Source: CAVUPF01 sp963803755
Lineage (GTDB): Bacteria > Actinomycetota > Thermoleophilia > Solirubrobacterales > 70-9
Assembly: GCA_963803755.1 (NCBI GenBank)
Contig: CAWDNP010000003.1
Location: 124,001-188,000, forward strand
DNA length: 64,000 nt
Direction: 5' to 3'
Below, in pieces: positions 24,340-33,899 of the stretch. A program made the translations under genes and the position numbers. The notes under the pieces are model-generated. The model saw only the letters and a list, made by a program, of their open reading frames with translations. It had not been told where the DNA came from and made no database searches. Positions within the stretch are counted from its first letter, which is position 1. Each line of letters begins with the position of its first letter.

Positions 24340-26478
24340 TCAGCTCGAGGTCTGCGGCGCTGCCTTGGCCTCGCCGATCCCGAAGCGGTCGTGCAGGCGC
24401 CGCAACGGCGCCGGCGCCCACCAGTTCCACTTGCCGAGCAGCCCCATCAGAGAGGGCACCAGCAGCGCCCGGATGATGCTGGCGTCGATTAAGACCGCCA
24501 GCGCCGTACCGACCCCGTTCTCCTTGATGAAGATGATCTCCGAGGTGGCGAAGGCCGCCATCGCGACGGCGAAGAGCAGTGCCGCGGCGGTGACGATTCG
24601 CCCCGTCCGCTCCAGTCCGATCGCCACGCACTCGGAGTCTGAGGCGCCGTTGTCGCGCGCCTCCTTGATCCGCGAGAGCAGGAAGACGGCGTAGTCGGTC
24701 GAGAGGCCGAAGGCGACCGCGAAGAGCAGGATCGGCATCGTCTGCTCGATCGCCCCCGGGCTGGTGTAGTTGAGCAGGCCCTCGAACCGCCCGTCCTGAA
24801 AGATCAGCACCAGCAGGCCGAAGACGGCGCTTAGGTTGAGGAAGTTCATGATCAGCGACTTGATCGGGAGGATCAGCGAACCGGTCATCAGGAAAAGGAT
24901 CGTCAGCGTGGCGACGATGACGATGCCGAGGGCGATCGGCAGGTGGCGGGCGAGGCTGCTCTGAAAGTCGATGAAGTCCGCGGTGGCGCCGCCGACCAGC
25001 GCGGTCGTGCCGGGCGACGTCTGGAGCGCGCGTATCCGCTTCACCGTCGTCTGGCTGGCGTCGGAGATGAAGGGATTGGCGGAGACCGCCGCGATCGCGG
25101 TCACGCCCCCCCTGAGGGGCTGGGGCGGGGCGACCTCAGCGACGCCGGGCACCCGCCGCACCCGGGCGTCGAGCCGCGCGGCCACAGCCGGGCCGCCGCC
25201 CTTGACCGCGATCCAGATCGGCGTTTCGTGGTATGGAGGGAATTCGTTGCTGACCGTGTCGTAGGCTTGGCGCGCGCTCGCGCTCTTGGGCAGAACCGTG
25301 GGGTCGACCGTGTTGAACTTGATCCCCAGGAACGGCAGGCCCATCGCGATCAGCAGCAGGGCGCTGAGCGTCGCCACCGGGACCCGGCGGCGCATCACGA
25401 AGCGCGAGAGCCGGTACCAAAAGCCGCGCTCATCGGGCCGCGTGTCGGCCTCGGCGCGCCGCTGCAGGAAGCGTGGGGCCAGCGCGTTGACCCGCGTCCC
25501 GAGCAGGGTCAGCACGGCCGGCAGCACGGTCAGCGAGATCATCGCGGCGAACAGCGCAACCAGTGCGCCGCCGAGGCCCATCGAGTAGAGGAAGCGCTGC
25601 GGGAAGACCAGCAGCGAGGCGAGCGCGGCGGCGACCGTCAGCGAGGAGAAGAAGACGGTGCGGCCCGAGGTGGCGAGCACGCGGCGCATCGCCGCCAGCC
25701 CTGGCCCGTCCTTGGCTATCTCCTCCCGGTAGCGGGAGACGATGAAGAGGCTGTAGTCGATCGCCAGCCCCAGCCCGAGCGCGGTGGTCAGGTTGAGCGC
25801 GAAGATCGAGATCGATGCGAATTCGCTGGCGATCCGCAGAATCAGGAAGGTGCCGACGATCGCCAGGCCGCCGATCATCAGCGGCAGGAGCGCCGCGACG
25901 AGGCTTCGGAAGAAGAGCAGCGAGAGCAGGAAGAGCAGCGGGAAGGCGAGCAGCTCCGCCTGCCGCAGGTCCGTCTCCACCTGTTTGTTCACCTCCGCTT
26001 CGGCGACGGCGAAGCCCCCCACCAAGACTCCTGGGTGGGCGCCGAGCGAGTCCGCGATTTCGGTGCCCACTTCCTGCTCGGCCTTGGCACCGGTCGGCTT
26101 CAGGGCGACCGCGAAGTAGGTGGACCTGCGGTCGTGGGAGACGAAGGCGGGGGAGTGGGTGTCGTAGTAGCCGATCACCGATTTGACGTCGGCGCGCCTG
26201 CGCACTTCGTTCTCGAGCGCCTCGACCCGGGCGCGGGTGGCGGGGGAGGCGACGGGCGCGTTCTTCACCACCGCGACAACCGCCGGTACCCGCAGGCCGG
26301 CCGCCTGCAGCTCGTCCTTCGCCTTCACCGTCTCGGTGGCTGGGTCTTCGGCTCCGTAGGGGTCGAGCCGGCTGGCGACCGAGCTGCCAAGGACGCCGGC
26401 GATCGCGAAGAAGGCGATCGCGAAGAGCCCGATCCGGCGGGCGTTGCCGTTGGCGAAGCGGGCGAGGGCGTCGAACAT
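24340..26478 (-). CDS. MMPL/RND-family membrane transporter
   Basis: This 712-residue protein has the RND plan: helix 1, an outer domain (40-170), helices 2-6 with the conserved GLGLAIDYSLFIVSRYREE, a second outer domain (about 370-510) and helices 8-12 with AFGLSTDYAVFLLSRIKEA. The paired Asp-Tyr motifs are the proton relay. Members export lipids, glycolipids or drugs. It starts with an ATG overlapping the padR stop (ATGA), so its expression is probably controlled by that PadR. Confidence 0.88.
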   Translation of the reverse strand: MFDALARFANGNARRIGLFAIAFFAIAGVLGSSVASRLDPYGAEDPATETVKAKDELQAAGLRVPAVVAVVKNAPVASPATRARVEALENEVRRRADVKSVIGYYDTHSPAFVSHDRRSTYFAVALKPTGAKAEQEVGTEIADSLGAHPGVLVGGFAVAEAEVNKQVETDLRQAELLAFPLLFLLSLLFFRSLVAALLPLMIGGLAIVGTFLILRIASEFASISIFALNLTTALGLGLAIDYSLFIVSRYREEIAKDGPGLAAMRRVLATSGRTVFFSSLTVAAALASLLVFPQRFLYSMGLGGALVALFAAMISLTVLPAVLTLLGTRVNALAPRFLQRRAEADTRPDERGFWYRLSRFVMRRRVPVATLSALLLIAMGLPFLGIKFNTVDPTVLPKSASARQAYDTVSNEFPPYHETPIWIAVKGGGPAVAARLDARVRRVPGVAEVAPPQPLRGGVTAIAAVSANPFISDASQTTVKRIRALQTSPGTTALVGGATADFIDFQSSLARHLPIALGIVIVATLTILFLMTGSLILPIKSLIMNFLNLSAVFGLLVLIFQDGRFEGLLNYTSPGAIEQTMPILLFAVAFGLSTDYAVFLLSRIKEARDNGASDSECVAIGLERTGRIVTAAALLFAVAMAAFATSEIIFIKENGVGTALAVLIDASIIRALLVPSLMGLLGKWNWWAPAPLRRLHDRFGIGEAKAAPQTSS

Positions 26479-27023
26479 CAGCTGCTCCTTTGCTCGCGAG
26501 CCGGATCGAGGAGCTGGCGCTCCATCCGCTCACACCACTCGGCAAACCACTCGTTGAACTCGACTCCCCCCCGCAGCACCATCAGCGGGAAGGGGTCCTC
26601 CTTGGCAAGCGCTTTGGGCTCCATGCTTCGCAGCCGCCGGGCCAGGCCGAGCCGGTGCTCGCGCATCCAGGCGAGGATCTCGGCAGCCTCCTCTCGTGGC
26701 AGAACCCCGGCGAAGAAGAGCTTGAGCAGCCCTTCCTCGCGCATCTCATAGGTGGTGGGCGGCTGCCGCAGCCACCCCTTCAGCGCCGTCTCCCCCTCGG
26801 CGGTGATCTTGTAGACCGTGCGTTTGCGCCCTCCCGTCGGGGAGTCCATCCCCTTGACCAGCCCCGTTCAGAGAGTCGTTCTCAGCTCCGGGTAGATCTG
26901 ACCGTAGCTGGCCGCCCAGAAGAAGCGCGTCGTGTTGTCGACCAGCGCCTTGATCTCATACCCCGACCGCGGCTCTCCGCTGACCATCCCCAGGATCACG
27001 TAGGCGGTCGGACTCAGGTCCAT
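26478..27023 (-). pseudogene. PadR-family regulator interrupted by an in-frame TGA
   Basis: From ATG 27023 the frame gives the PadR winged helix (LSPTAYVILGMVSGEPRSGY, then AASYGQIYPELR). TGA occurs at codon 52 (26868-26870), exactly in frame. The protein continues TGLVKGMDSPTGGRKRTVYK and a C-terminal helical domain to 26478, total 181 codons. The stop replaces one variable residue in the recognition region, with no length change. It may be a base-call error, a recent mutation or real inactivation. The 3' part could be made alone from an ATG at 26849. It overlaps mmpL by ATGA and is preceded by a palindrome. Confidence 0.75.
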
Positions 27024-27033
27024 GCATCCGCAT

Positions 27034-27052
27034 ATATATCGCTCCGATATAT
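27034..27052. promoter_or_regulatory. AT-rich palindrome, candidate PadR operator
   Basis: ATATATCG-CTC-CGATATAT has perfect 8-bp arms and lies 11 bases upstream of the padR ATG. Such AT-rich dyads at the promoter are typical of autoregulated PadR genes, and the composition stands out sharply in this GC-rich window. Confidence 0.55.
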
Positions 27053-27058
27053 CTCAAA

Positions 27059-27074
27059 GCGTGATCTTAATCAC
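27059..27074. promoter_or_regulatory. CRP/FNR-like site upstream of padR
   Basis: CGTGATCTTAATCACA matches TGTGA-N6-TCACA at 9 of 10 defined positions. It is about 36-51 bases upstream of padR, just outside the PadR palindrome. Confidence 0.4.
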
Positions 27075-27093
27075 ACGAAGACGGAGTGCTCCG

Positions 27094-28190
27094 TCAGCCG
27101 ACCTCGGCGATCAAAACCTCGACCACGGCGTGGTCGAACTGGGCTCCGGCGTTTGCGCGTAGCTCGCGGATAGCCGCATCCTTGTCCATCCCCTTGCGGT
27201 AGGAGCGGTTGGAGATCATCGCATGGTAGGCGTCGCAGGTGGCGATGATCATCGCGCTGCGGGGGATTTCCTCGCCGCGGAGGCCGTCGGGGTAGCCGCC
27301 GCCGTCTACGCGCTCATGGGCGGAGCGGACGAGGGGCGCGACGGGGGCGAGGAAAGGGATCCGCTCCAACATCCGGGCACCTATAGCTGTGTGGGCGTCC
27401 ATCTTCGTGCGCTCCTCGGGGGTGAGCGGGCCGGCCTTGCGCAACAGCTCTCCCGGGACGCCGATCTTGCCGACGTCGTGCAGCAGCGCGCCGTAGCGGA
27501 GTCGGTCCAGCTCGGCCCCGGCGACGCCCATGCGTTCGCCCACCCGCACTGCGAGCTCGGCGACCTCGTTGGCATGGTCGGCGGTGTAGGCATCCTGCAG
27601 CTCGACGGCATCGGCGAGGACGCCGAGGGTCGTGAGGAAGGCGCCCTCCAGCTCGTCGACCAGCTGGCAGCGGTAGATCGCCGCTGCCACCTGGCCGGCG
27701 ACGATGTGGGCGAGCAGCAGGTCCTCGTCGGTGAAGGCCTGGCGCTCCTCCTGCTCGAGGTTCATCACGCCCCAGATCGATCCGGCGACGCGGATCGGCA
27801 GGGACAGCTCGGAGCCCGGATCTGTGTGGGGGTTGCGTTGTAGGTAGTCGGAGTCGAGCTGGGTGTTATTTACCATCGCTGCCTCGCCGCTGCGAGCGAC
27901 GCGGCCGTTGACGCCGATCTCGACCGGCTGGACGAGGGCGAGGAAGTCGCTGACCTCTTCGGCCAAGGGACCGGCGCCCGCGACGACCCGCAGCGAGCCG
28001 TCGGGGTCGAGCCGCTGCACGACGGCGAGGTAGTAGTCGAATGACTCGTGCAGCTGGCGCACCGCGATCGAGGCGACGTCCTCGACGCTGTGTGCCTGAG
28101 CGAGGCCGCTGGACAGGCGGCTGGCGACGACCAGGCGCTCGTTCGCTCCGAGCCCTCTGCAGCCAGCTCCGCCCTTGGGATGTCAGTCAA
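27094..28190 (-). CDS. GAF-HD-GYP protein, apparent frameshift near the N-terminus
   Basis: The main frame encodes a GAF domain (ERLVVASRLSSGLAQAHSVE through AAIYRCQ) and an HD-GYP domain with HDVGKIGVPGELLRKAG, HERVDGGGYPDGL and later SNRSYRKGMDKDAA. The only canonical start in this frame (GTG 28062) would cut off the first GAF helix. The missing N-terminus is in another frame from TTG 28190 (good GGAG, 6 bases away), reading TDIPRAELAAEGSER. One base is missing near 28143-28146. Corrected length is 365 residues. It probably hydrolyses c-di-GMP in response to a small ligand. It is divergent from lysC. Confidence 0.8.
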
Positions 28191-28275
28191 GCGTGGCTCC
28201 ACGCACGAGGCCATCGGTTTTTGAGCGTCTCTCCTTTAGCGGCGGGCGGGCGGGCGTCTATCCTCAGCCGTTCTG

Positions 28276-29562
28276 ATGGCCACAGCCAATTCCGACATCG
28301 TCGTGATGAAGTTCGGTGGTACCTCGGTAGCCGGGGCCGAGCAGATCAAGCGGGCTGCAGGGCGGATCGTTGCTGCACGGGAGGCTGGGAACAGGGTCGT
28401 GGCGGTGCTCTCGGCGCGGGGGAAGACGACGGATGAGCTGGTGGCTCAGGCATTGGAGATCTCCGAGCGGCCTGTTGCCCGGGAGATGGACATGCTGCTC
28501 TCAACCGGGGAGCGAATCTCCTGCGCGCTCTGTGCGATGGCGATCCATGACATGGGGCACGAGGCGATCTCGCTGACCGGGTCCCAAGCCGGGATCGTCA
28601 CCGATTCCTCCCACACGAAGGCGCGGATCATCGACGTGCGGGCCGATCGGATCAAGGAGACGCTTGACGCCGATCGGATCGTGCTGGTCGCCGGCTTCCA
28701 AGGGGTCTCGACCAAGAGCCGCGACGTGACCACGCTGGGGCGCGGCGGGTCGGATACGACGGCGGTGGCCCTCGCCGCGGCGCTTGGGGCGAGCATCTGC
28801 GAGATCTACACGGATGTCTCCGGAGTGTTCAGCGCCGATCCGCGGATCGTTCCCGCGGCGCGCAAGCTGCCGGTGGTCTCCTACGAGGAGATGTTGGAGA
28901 TGTCGGCCTCGGGGGCCAGGGTGCTGCAGCTGCGCTCGGTCGAGTACGCGCGCAACCACGGCGTCCGCATCCACTGCCGCAGCAGCTTCGAGGACGGCCC
29001 CGGTACCCTCGTTGTCGCCGAGCAGGAGACCGTGGAGCAGCCCTTCGTGACAGCCGTGACCCACTCCGACGGGGAGGCCCGTGTGACGTTGACCGGCGTC
29101 CGCGATGAGCCCGGCGTCGCGGGACGGATCTTCACCGCGCTGGCCGAGGCCAACGTCAACGTCGACGTGATCATCCAGAACGAGCCGGTTGGCGACAACG
29201 AGCTGGCCGACCTCTCCTTCACGGTCGATCGCTCCGACCTGAGGACCGCGGCCGACACGATCGCCGGCCTGGAGGTCAGCAACGGCGTCCGCACCGACGA
29301 GCGGATCGGCAAGGTCTCGATCGTCGGTGCCGGGATGCGCTCGCACCCCGGCGTCGCGGCAAAGGTCTTCGAGGTGCTCGGCGGCGAGGGGATCAACATC
29401 GAGATGATCTCCACCTCGCCGATCAAGATCTCCTGCGTGATCTCGGCCGACCGCGTCCCAGACGCGGTGAAGGCGCTGCACCAGACCTTCGACCTCGGGG
29501 CCGATGCCGTGCGCCCCGAGGAACCCGCCGGCACCGAACATCGCCCGACAGTCAAGTCATGA
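28276..29562 (+). CDS. lysC: Aspartate kinase
   Basis: The protein has 428 residues. The kinase domain begins VVMKFGGTSVAGAEQI and contains GFQGVSTKSRDVTTLGRGGS and EIYTDVSGVFSADPRIV. Two ACT domains follow (about 270-345 and 350-410; GIHIEM-type motif GEGINIEMISTSPIKIS), the sites of feedback by lysine/threonine. It makes aspartyl phosphate for lysine, methionine, threonine and diaminopimelate synthesis. Its stop overlaps the asd start (ATGA). A TATCCT box lies 11 bases before the ATG. Confidence 0.96.
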   Translation: MATANSDIVVMKFGGTSVAGAEQIKRAAGRIVAAREAGNRVVAVLSARGKTTDELVAQALEISERPVAREMDMLLSTGERISCALCAMAIHDMGHEAISLTGSQAGIVTDSSHTKARIIDVRADRIKETLDADRIVLVAGFQGVSTKSRDVTTLGRGGSDTTAVALAAALGASICEIYTDVSGVFSADPRIVPAARKLPVVSYEEMLEMSASGARVLQLRSVEYARNHGVRIHCRSSFEDGPGTLVVAEQETVEQPFVTAVTHSDGEARVTLTGVRDEPGVAGRIFTALAEANVNVDVIIQNEPVGDNELADLSFTVDRSDLRTAADTIAGLEVSNGVRTDERIGKVSIVGAGMRSHPGVAAKVFEVLGGEGINIEMISTSPIKISCVISADRVPDAVKALHQTFDLGADAVRPEEPAGTEHRPTVKS

Positions 29563-30593
29563 GCGGCTACAGGGTCGGGGTGCTAGGCGCCACCGGAGCC
29601 GTCGGCTCGACGATCCTCGGCGTTCTCGCCGAGCGCGAGTTCCCCGCCTCAGAGGTCGTCCCCTTCGCCTCCGGGCGTTCTGCCGGCAAGGAGTTGGAGT
29701 GGAACGGCTCGGTGCTGGAGTGCCAGGCGCTGAACGAGGAGACGATCCAAGGTCTCGACGTCGTCCTCTCCTCGGCGGGCGGCGCGGTCAGCGCTGAGTG
29801 GGTGCCGCGCCTGGTCAAGGCCGGCGCCGTCGTCGTCGACAACACCAGCTACTGGCGCATGCACGAGGAGGTGCCGCTCGTCGTCGTCGGTATCAACCCC
29901 GACGCCGCCGAGGGCCACCGCGGCATCCTCGCCAACCCCAACTGCACGACGATGGTGATGATGATGGCGCTGGCGCCGATCCACCGCGCCGCCGGCCTCA
30001 AGCGGCTGGTCGTCTCCAGCTACCAGGCGGTCTCCGGCACCGGGCAGCGGGCGATCGAGGAGCTGCGGGCGCAGTCCCAAGCGGTGCTCGCCGGCGAGGA
30101 GAGCCCGCCCGCCGACGTCTACCCCTACCGCATCGCCTTCAATGTGTTGCCTCAGGTGGAGACCTTCAAGGATGGCGACGACTACACCACAGAGGAGCGC
30201 AAGGTGATGGCGGAGACGCGCAAGATCCTCGGCCTCGGCGAGGAGGTCGGGATCTCCGCCACCTGCGCCCGGGTGCCGGTCTTCACTGGCCACTCGGAGT
30301 CGGTCAACGTTCAGACCTACGAGGACCTTTCCCCGGAGGTATGCCGGGAGCTGCTGGCCGAGGCGCCGGGCGTAGTCGTCGTCGACGACCCGGCTGACGG
30401 CCGCTACCCGATGGCGATCGACGCTGCCGGCCGCGACGAGGTGCTGGTCGGCCGCATCCGCCGTGACCCGAGCCAGGAGCGCTGTCTCAACCTCTGGGTG
30501 GTCGGCGACAACCTGCGCAAGGGCGCGGCAACCAACGCGGTGCAGATCGCGGAGCTGCTGGTCGAGCGCGGCCTGCTCGACAGCCGGGGGTAG
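29559..30593 (+). CDS. asd: Aspartate-semialdehyde dehydrogenase
   Basis: This 344-residue enzyme begins with the NADP-binding GVLGATGAVGSTILGVL. It has the catalytic cysteine in NPNCTTMVMMMALAPIH and SSYQAVSGTGQRAIEEL. The C-terminal substrate region includes RVPVFTGHSESVNVQTYE. It reduces aspartyl phosphate made by LysC. The two genes overlap by 4 bases and form an operon. Confidence 0.96.
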   Translation: MSGYRVGVLGATGAVGSTILGVLAEREFPASEVVPFASGRSAGKELEWNGSVLECQALNEETIQGLDVVLSSAGGAVSAEWVPRLVKAGAVVVDNTSYWRMHEEVPLVVVGINPDAAEGHRGILANPNCTTMVMMMALAPIHRAAGLKRLVVSSYQAVSGTGQRAIEELRAQSQAVLAGEESPPADVYPYRIAFNVLPQVETFKDGDDYTTEERKVMAETRKILGLGEEVGISATCARVPVFTGHSESVNVQTYEDLSPEVCRELLAEAPGVVVVDDPADGRYPMAIDAAGRDEVLVGRIRRDPSQERCLNLWVVGDNLRKGAATNAVQIAELLVERGLLDSRG

Positions 30594-30596
30594 GAG

Positions 30597-31835
30597 TTGG
30601 ACATCGGCTTCGGCGAAGCGCTGCTGCTCTTCGGAACCCTGCTCGCGGTCGTCGCGGCGCTCTCCGGGCTGATGCGAGGGACGGTTCTCTCGGCCTCGGT
30701 GCTCTCGGTGGCCCTCGGCATCGGCCTCGCCGCCGCCGGCGTGGTCCACGTCGACGCGACAGACCAGTCGATCGTCGAGCTGATCGAGCTGGCGCTGATC
30801 CTCACCCTCTTCTCCGACGGGATGTTCGTCGAGCGCGAGCTGCTACGTCGCCACTGGAGCCCGGTCGCCCGCTCGCTGGTGATCGCGATGCCGATCACCA
30901 TGGGACTGCTCGGCCTTGCCGCGAAGGCTCTGTTCCCCGAACTGAGCTGGACCGAGGCCTTCCTGCTCGGCGCGGTGCTTGCTCCCACCGACCCGGTGGT
31001 CACCTCGTCGGTCGTAGCCTCGCGACTCGTCCCCTCGGCGGTGCGCCACACGCTCAACCTCGAGTCGGGCCTCAACGACGGTCTGGCGCTGCCCTTCGTC
31101 CTCTTCTTCCTCGTCTTCGCCTCGCCGAGCGGCAACGCCGGCACGGAAGCCGCGAAGCTGGCGGGGGAGGCGGTGATCGGCGCCGGAATCGGGCTGGCGC
31201 TCGGCTACCTGGGGGGGCGGCTGCACCAGCGGCTCCCCGGCGGCGGCCTCACCCAGCGCTATGAGGGGATCTATGCGGTTGGTTTCGCCCTCGTCGCCTT
31301 CGGGCTCTCCGAAGTGACGATCGGCAACGGGCTGATCGCCGCCTTCGTCTGCGGGATCGCAATGGGCGCGACCGAGCACGACGTCCCCCAGGGCTTCGTC
31401 GAGTTCGCCGAGAACGCCAGCGCGATCTTTCAGGTCATCACCTTCTTCGTCTTCGGCGCGCTGATCGTCGCCACCGGGTTCGACTACAGCATTCCGCCGC
31501 TCATCGCCTTCGTCCTCTTCGCCCTCCTCATCGCTCGGCCGGCGGCGGTGCTGCTCTCCTTCATCCGCACCAGGCTGCCCTGGGCCCAGCAGCTCTTCAT
31601 GGCTTGGTTTGGGCCGAAAGGGGTGGCCTCGATGCTCTTCGCCCTCCTCGTGCTGAAGTCGCGAGTCGGAAACGGCGGGCTGATCTTCGACGTTGCGGCG
31701 ATCGCGATCATCGCCTCGATCGCCGCCCACGGCCTCACCGACACGCTCGGGTCCCGCTGGATCGGTCGCCGCACCAAAGAAGAACGTGGGCAGACGACCG
31801 CCGGCGGCCACCTCGGCACGGCCGGGCTGGACTGA
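30597..31835 (+). CDS. Na+/H+ antiporter, CPA1 (NhaP-like) family
   Basis: This 412-residue protein has about 12 helices. It has the CPA1 blocks LFSDGMFVERELL, GAVLAPTDPVVTSSVV (paired with NLESGLNDGLALPFVLFFL, carrying the ion-binding Asp) and WFGPKGVASMLFALLVL. It exports Na+ in exchange for protons. TTG 30597 follows the asd stop by 3 bases, with GGAG overlapping the junction. The operon placement with lysC-asd is positional only. Confidence 0.88.
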   Translation: MDIGFGEALLLFGTLLAVVAALSGLMRGTVLSASVLSVALGIGLAAAGVVHVDATDQSIVELIELALILTLFSDGMFVERELLRRHWSPVARSLVIAMPITMGLLGLAAKALFPELSWTEAFLLGAVLAPTDPVVTSSVVASRLVPSAVRHTLNLESGLNDGLALPFVLFFLVFASPSGNAGTEAAKLAGEAVIGAGIGLALGYLGGRLHQRLPGGGLTQRYEGIYAVGFALVAFGLSEVTIGNGLIAAFVCGIAMGATEHDVPQGFVEFAENASAIFQVITFFVFGALIVATGFDYSIPPLIAFVLFALLIARPAAVLLSFIRTRLPWAQQLFMAWFGPKGVASMLFALLVLKSRVGNGGLIFDVAAIAIIASIAAHGLTDTLGSRWIGRRTKEERGQTTAGGHLGTAGLD

Positions 31836-31842
31836 GGCGGGG

Positions 31843-32760
31843 CTACGCGGTCGCCGCGGCGCCGGCGAGGCGCTCCTCGACCCAGGCGGTCGAGGCGATG
31901 TGGCGGCTCATCCCAAGCTGCTTGGGCTCGGCGCCGAGCGCCAGGCCGACCATCTGGGGCAGGTGCAGTACCGCGAGGCCGAGGTCACGGTTGACGACCT
32001 TCGCCGCCTCGGGCTGCTGCATGTCGAGGTTGAGGTGGCAGAGGGGGCAGGGAGTGACGAGGCAGTCGGCGCCTGCGTCGAGCGCGTCGCCGACGTGGGT
32101 GCCGGCCTGGCGCAGCGAGGTCTCGCGGTTCATCGTGATCACCGGGAAGCCACAGCATTTGCGGGCGCCGTCGTACTCGACTACCTCACCGCCGAGCGCC
32201 TCGATCACCTTCTCCAGGTAGAGGTCGCGGTCGGGGTGCTCGTCGTAGCCGAGTCGCTCCTTCGGGCGCACCACGTAGCAGCCGTAGAAGGGACCGACCC
32301 GCAGCCCCGACAGCGGCCGCTTGACCTGCGCGGCGAGGCGGTCGAGGCCGTAGTCCTCGACAAGCAGCCAGAGGAAGTTCTTGTTGGTGAAGCCGTCCTT
32401 GCCCTTCTCATAAGAAAGGCCCTGCCCGGAGAGGACCTCGTTGATGTGGGCGCGGTAGGCGGAGTCGGCGTCGAGGCGCTGCTGGCACTCTGACTGCGCG
32501 CCCTGGCAGGTCGAGCAGATGTTCATCATCGAGAGCCCGGTCTGCTGGGCGAGCGCGAAGGTGCGGGCGTTGAGCGCGTCGGCCAGCTCCTGGTTGTGCT
32601 CGGCGATCACGCCGGCGCCGCAGCAGTTGGCGCGGTCCAGCGTCACCAGCTCGATCCCCAGCCGCTCGGCGACCAGCGCCATCGAGCCGTGCAGCTCGGC
32701 GGTAAAGCCGCGCGAGACGCAGCCAGGCCAGTAGGCGACTTTAAGGTTCCCCTCGCTCAC
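31843..32760 (-). CDS. sdhE: Succinate dehydrogenase subunit E-like (HdrB/CCG-domain protein)
   Basis: The protein has 305 residues with two CCG domains. The first has YWPGC, NCCGAG and CSTC; the second has YGCYVVRP, KCCGFP and CPLC. Both cysteine sets are complete. This is the HdrB-like subunit of type-E succinate dehydrogenases (Sulfolobus, cyanobacteria), which replaces the classical haem-containing anchor. GTG 32760 overlaps the sdhB stop (GTGA). The symbol is used in the SdhABEF sense, not for the flavinylation factor of the same name. Confidence 0.88.
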   Translation of the reverse strand: MSEGNLKVAYWPGCVSRGFTAELHGSMALVAERLGIELVTLDRANCCGAGVIAEHNQELADALNARTFALAQQTGLSMMNICSTCQGAQSECQQRLDADSAYRAHINEVLSGQGLSYEKGKDGFTNKNFLWLLVEDYGLDRLAAQVKRPLSGLRVGPFYGCYVVRPKERLGYDEHPDRDLYLEKVIEALGGEVVEYDGARKCCGFPVITMNRETSLRQAGTHVGDALDAGADCLVTPCPLCHLNLDMQQPEAAKVVNRDLGLAVLHLPQMVGLALGAEPKQLGMSRHIASTAWVEERLAGAAATA

Positions 32761-33899
32761 CGTATCGCCTCCTCGCCGGGCTGGGCGCCGGCAGGCTCGA
32801 GGCCCTCCTCGACCGCGGCCTCCTCCTCGCCCTCTTCGCCCGTGATGTACAGGTTGAATTCCTCGCGGTGCTCCTCGGCGTGCTTGTAGATCGCCTTCAC
32901 CTCGTCCTGGGCGCCGCCGGGCAGCTTCGGGTGAACGCCTGGGATCAGCTTCGGCAGCGAGCGCATCTTGCCGGTCTTGAGGCCGCGGATCGCGGTCGGG
33001 ATAGAGCCGAGCATTTCCCTGATCGCCCGTTTGGACGGTTTCAGCTTGGCCTTGACGCCGGGCGCGAATGACTCCTGCAGCAGCAACGACTCATCGAGCG
33101 TCCCCTTCTTCTCGATGATCTTGACGAAGGCGATCTCGTGATCGTGGCCGCTGTTGGGGTCTTCGATCCCCTCCTCGCCGGCGCGGCGGCGCAGCCGCAT
33201 GATCTGGTCCATCGGCGCGACGCCCTTGGGGCAGGCGTCGATGCAGCTGAAGCAGTGTGTGCAGTCATAGATCCCGTGTGGGTCCTCTGCGAGGTCGTGG
33301 AGGCGCTCCATGGTCTCGGCGTCGCGCGGGTCCCCGACGAAGCGGTAGGCCTTGGCGAGCGCCGCAGGTCCGATGAAATCGGGGTCGGCTTCCATCGAGA
33401 GGCAGGAGGAGACGCAGGCGCCGCACTGGATGCAGGCCATCGACTGGGTGATGTCGATCATCGATTCGGGCTCGACGATGTACTCGCGCTCGGGCGCAGC
33501 TCCGTGCGGGAGGAGCCAGGGGGTAACGCGGCGGATCTTGGCCCAGTGCGTCGACTCCATATCGGTGATCAGATCCTTGATCACGGGCATGTTCCCCATC
33601 GGCTCGACGACGATCGGGCTCATGCCACCGTTGCGGCGGTTGGCGGCCTCATGCGCCTCGCCGATCTGGGTCTTGCAGCCGAGGCCGGAGGAGCCGTTGA
33701 TCCTCATCCCGCAAGAGCCGCAGATCGCGGCGCGGCAGGAGCAGCGGACTGAGAGCGAGCCGTCGTCGCGATCTTTGGCTTGGAGTAGCCCGTCGAGAAC
33801 CGAGAGCGAAGGGTCGAGCTCGACCTTGAACTCCTCCCAGTAGGGACCCGCACCGCTCTCCGGCTGGTAGCGACGGACTTTCAGTGTGTACTCGGCCAT
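32757..33899 (-). CDS. sdhB: Succinate dehydrogenase/fumarate reductase iron-sulfur subunit
   Basis: The protein has 380 residues, longer than the usual 240. The [2Fe-2S] domain has CSCRAAICGSCGMRING and a later Cys in LGCKTQ. The second domain has CIQCGACVSSC ([4Fe-4S]) and CTHCFSCIDACPKG. In the last motif a Cys fills the position that is Ile/Val in enzymes with a [3Fe-4S] centre, as known for Sulfolobus-type SDH, so a second [4Fe-4S] is expected. The C-terminal extension (from about 265) is basic, then acidic. ATG 33899 overlaps the sdhA stop. Confidence 0.93.
   Translation of the reverse strand: MAEYTLKVRRYQPESGAGPYWEEFKVELDPSLSVLDGLLQAKDRDDGSLSVRCSCRAAICGSCGMRINGSSGLGCKTQIGEAHEAANRRNGGMSPIVVEPMGNMPVIKDLITDMESTHWAKIRRVTPWLLPHGAAPEREYIVEPESMIDITQSMACIQCGACVSSCLSMEADPDFIGPAALAKAYRFVGDPRDAETMERLHDLAEDPHGIYDCTHCFSCIDACPKGVAPMDQIMRLRRRAGEEGIEDPNSGHDHEIAFVKIIEKKGTLDESLLLQESFAPGVKAKLKPSKRAIREMLGSIPTAIRGLKTGKMRSLPKLIPGVHPKLPGGAQDEVKAIYKHAEEHREEFNLYITGEEGEEEAAVEEGLEPAGAQPGEEAIR

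Noticed and set aside
26868..26870. Selenocysteine decoding of the TGA within padR
   Set aside because: PadR proteins have no selenocysteine homologues, and the position is a variable residue. I saw no reason to invoke a SECIS element.
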